The notes below the pieces were generated by a model that saw only the letters and a list, made by a program, of their open reading frames with translations, ran no database searches and was not told the origin of the DNA. The translations under genes and the position numbers were made by a program. A stretch of DNA of 64,000 bases from Paenibacillus mellifer (GTDB lineage: Bacteria; Bacillota; Bacilli; Paenibacillales; Paenibacillaceae), in assembly GCF_023195895.1 (NCBI RefSeq), contig NZ_JALPRK010000027.1:1-64000 (forward strand). Reading direction: 5' to 3'. Below, one piece after another: positions 63,595 through 64,000 of the stretch. Every line of letters begins with the position of its first letter. The stretch's first letter is position 1.

Positions 63595-64000
63595 ATGACG
63601 GCTCCCAAACCAGTAGCTTTGATCATCATGGACGGGTTCGGACTTCGCGATAAAGTCGAAGGCAATGCCGTGGCTCAAGCGAACAAACCGAACTATGACC
63701 GTTATTTGAAGCAATACCCGAACACCACGCTGACCGCCAGCGGGGAAGCGGTGGGTTTGCCGGAAGGCCAAATGGGGAACTCCGAAGTGGGTCACCTGAA
63801 TATCGGTGCCGGCCGGATTGTATACCAGGATTTGACCCGGATCTCCAAATCGATTCGCGAAGGCGAATTCTTCTCGAATGAAACGCTGGTTGAAGCGGTG
63901 CGCAGCGCCAAAACGAAGGGCACGAAGCTGCATCTGTACGGCCTTCTGTCCGACGGCGGCGTGCATAGTCACATTGAACATATGTTTGCTATGCTCGAGT
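63595..64000 (+). CDS. gpmI: 2,3-bisphosphoglycerate-independent phosphoglycerate mutase (partial)
   Basis: The first 135 codons of an enzyme that interconverts 3- and 2-phosphoglycerate; the window ends inside the gene. [19 protein letters not shown], the phosphoserine-site motif [16 protein letters not shown] and [17 protein letters not shown] identify the manganese-dependent GpmI family. It starts at the ATG directly after the tpiA stop, with GAGGGGGCG as ribosome binding site. An enolase gene would be expected next. Confidence 0.97.
   Translation, partial: MTAPKPVALIIMDGFGLRDKVEGNAVAQANKPNYDRYLKQYPNTTLTASGEAVGLPEGQMGNSEVGHLNIGAGRIVYQDLTRISKSIREGEFFSNETLVEAVRSAKTKGTKLHLYGLLSDGGVHSHIEHMFAMLE

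Overview
The window looks like a chromosomal stretch of a Paenibacillus-type member of the Bacillales. The evidence is a moderately GC-rich Gram-positive genome with strong AAGGAGG ribosome binding sites and many GTG/TTG starts, the hprK-lgt-ppaX-his-trxB-rapZ-yvcK-whiA-crh gene order known from Bacillus, a CggR-gapA-pgk-tpiA-gpmI glycolytic operon, and many CUT1 sugar transporters. Species cannot be fixed from the sequence alone.

Layout. 1-1020: eight tRNA genes (Ser, Met, Val, Thr, Asp, Phe, Tyr, Lys), probably downstream of an rRNA operon. 1.1-6.9 kb: a PucR/CdaR-type regulator, a stand-alone MsmX-type sugar ATPase, then hprK-lgt-ppaX-yvoF. 7.1-10.5 kb: an ECF sigma factor and DUF4179 anti-sigma candidate divergent from an acyltransferase whose upstream region carries an ECF-type promoter. 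10.7-19.7 kb: a complete histidine operon, hisZGDBHAF-hisIE-hisJ, with a prs paralogue at its end. 19.7-23.3 kb: a frataxin-like protein, a tiny membrane ORF, a TPR protein and trxB. 23.5-27 kb: a YvfRSTU-like ABC exporter with a DesK/DesR-type two-component system. 27.2-30.5 kb: a CUT1 sugar transporter without its own ATPase. 30.6-35.2 kb: a LanFEG-type antimicrobial-peptide resistance exporter with its two-component system. 35.2-36.0 kb: a decayed DUF438 gene that keeps an Fnr-type palindrome. 36.3-40.7 kb: glucokinase, rapZ, yvcK, whiA and a Crh-position HPr that retains His15. 40.8-46.8 kb: a DUF541 protein, potABCD and a secreted DUF3298 protein. 46.9-51.3 kb: uxaC with a LacI regulator, then adenine deaminase on the minus strand. 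51.8-52.7 kb: clpP under a CtsR box and tRNA-Arg. 52.8-59 kb: a LacI regulator, an LplABC-type transporter and a GH30 glycosidase, with the same palindromic operator in front of the regulator and the transporter. 59.2-64 kb: cggR-gapA-pgk-tpiA-gpmI, with gpmI cut by the window end.

How it fits together. The main theme is carbon flow and its control: HPr kinase, PpaX, an HPr/Crh protein, several cre-like sites, glucokinase, YvcK, two ATPase-less sugar importers beside an orphan MsmX-type ATPase, and the CggR-controlled glycolytic operon. The second theme is envelope defence: ECF sigma with acyltransferase, LanFEG, and the YvfRSTU-like system.

The most unusual structure is in the gaps between genes. 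Three 187-bp elements (6889-7075, 41682-41868, 51414-51600) have identical geometry: two 25-bp units 50 bp apart, a 37-bp centre, then two inverted 25-bp units 50 bp apart. A fourth array inside the his operon (15296-15535) has the same 25-bp unit length and the same 37-bp centre on a 51-bp register. A fifth, less regular array lies after trxB (23282-23463). I cannot assign these to any element family I know.
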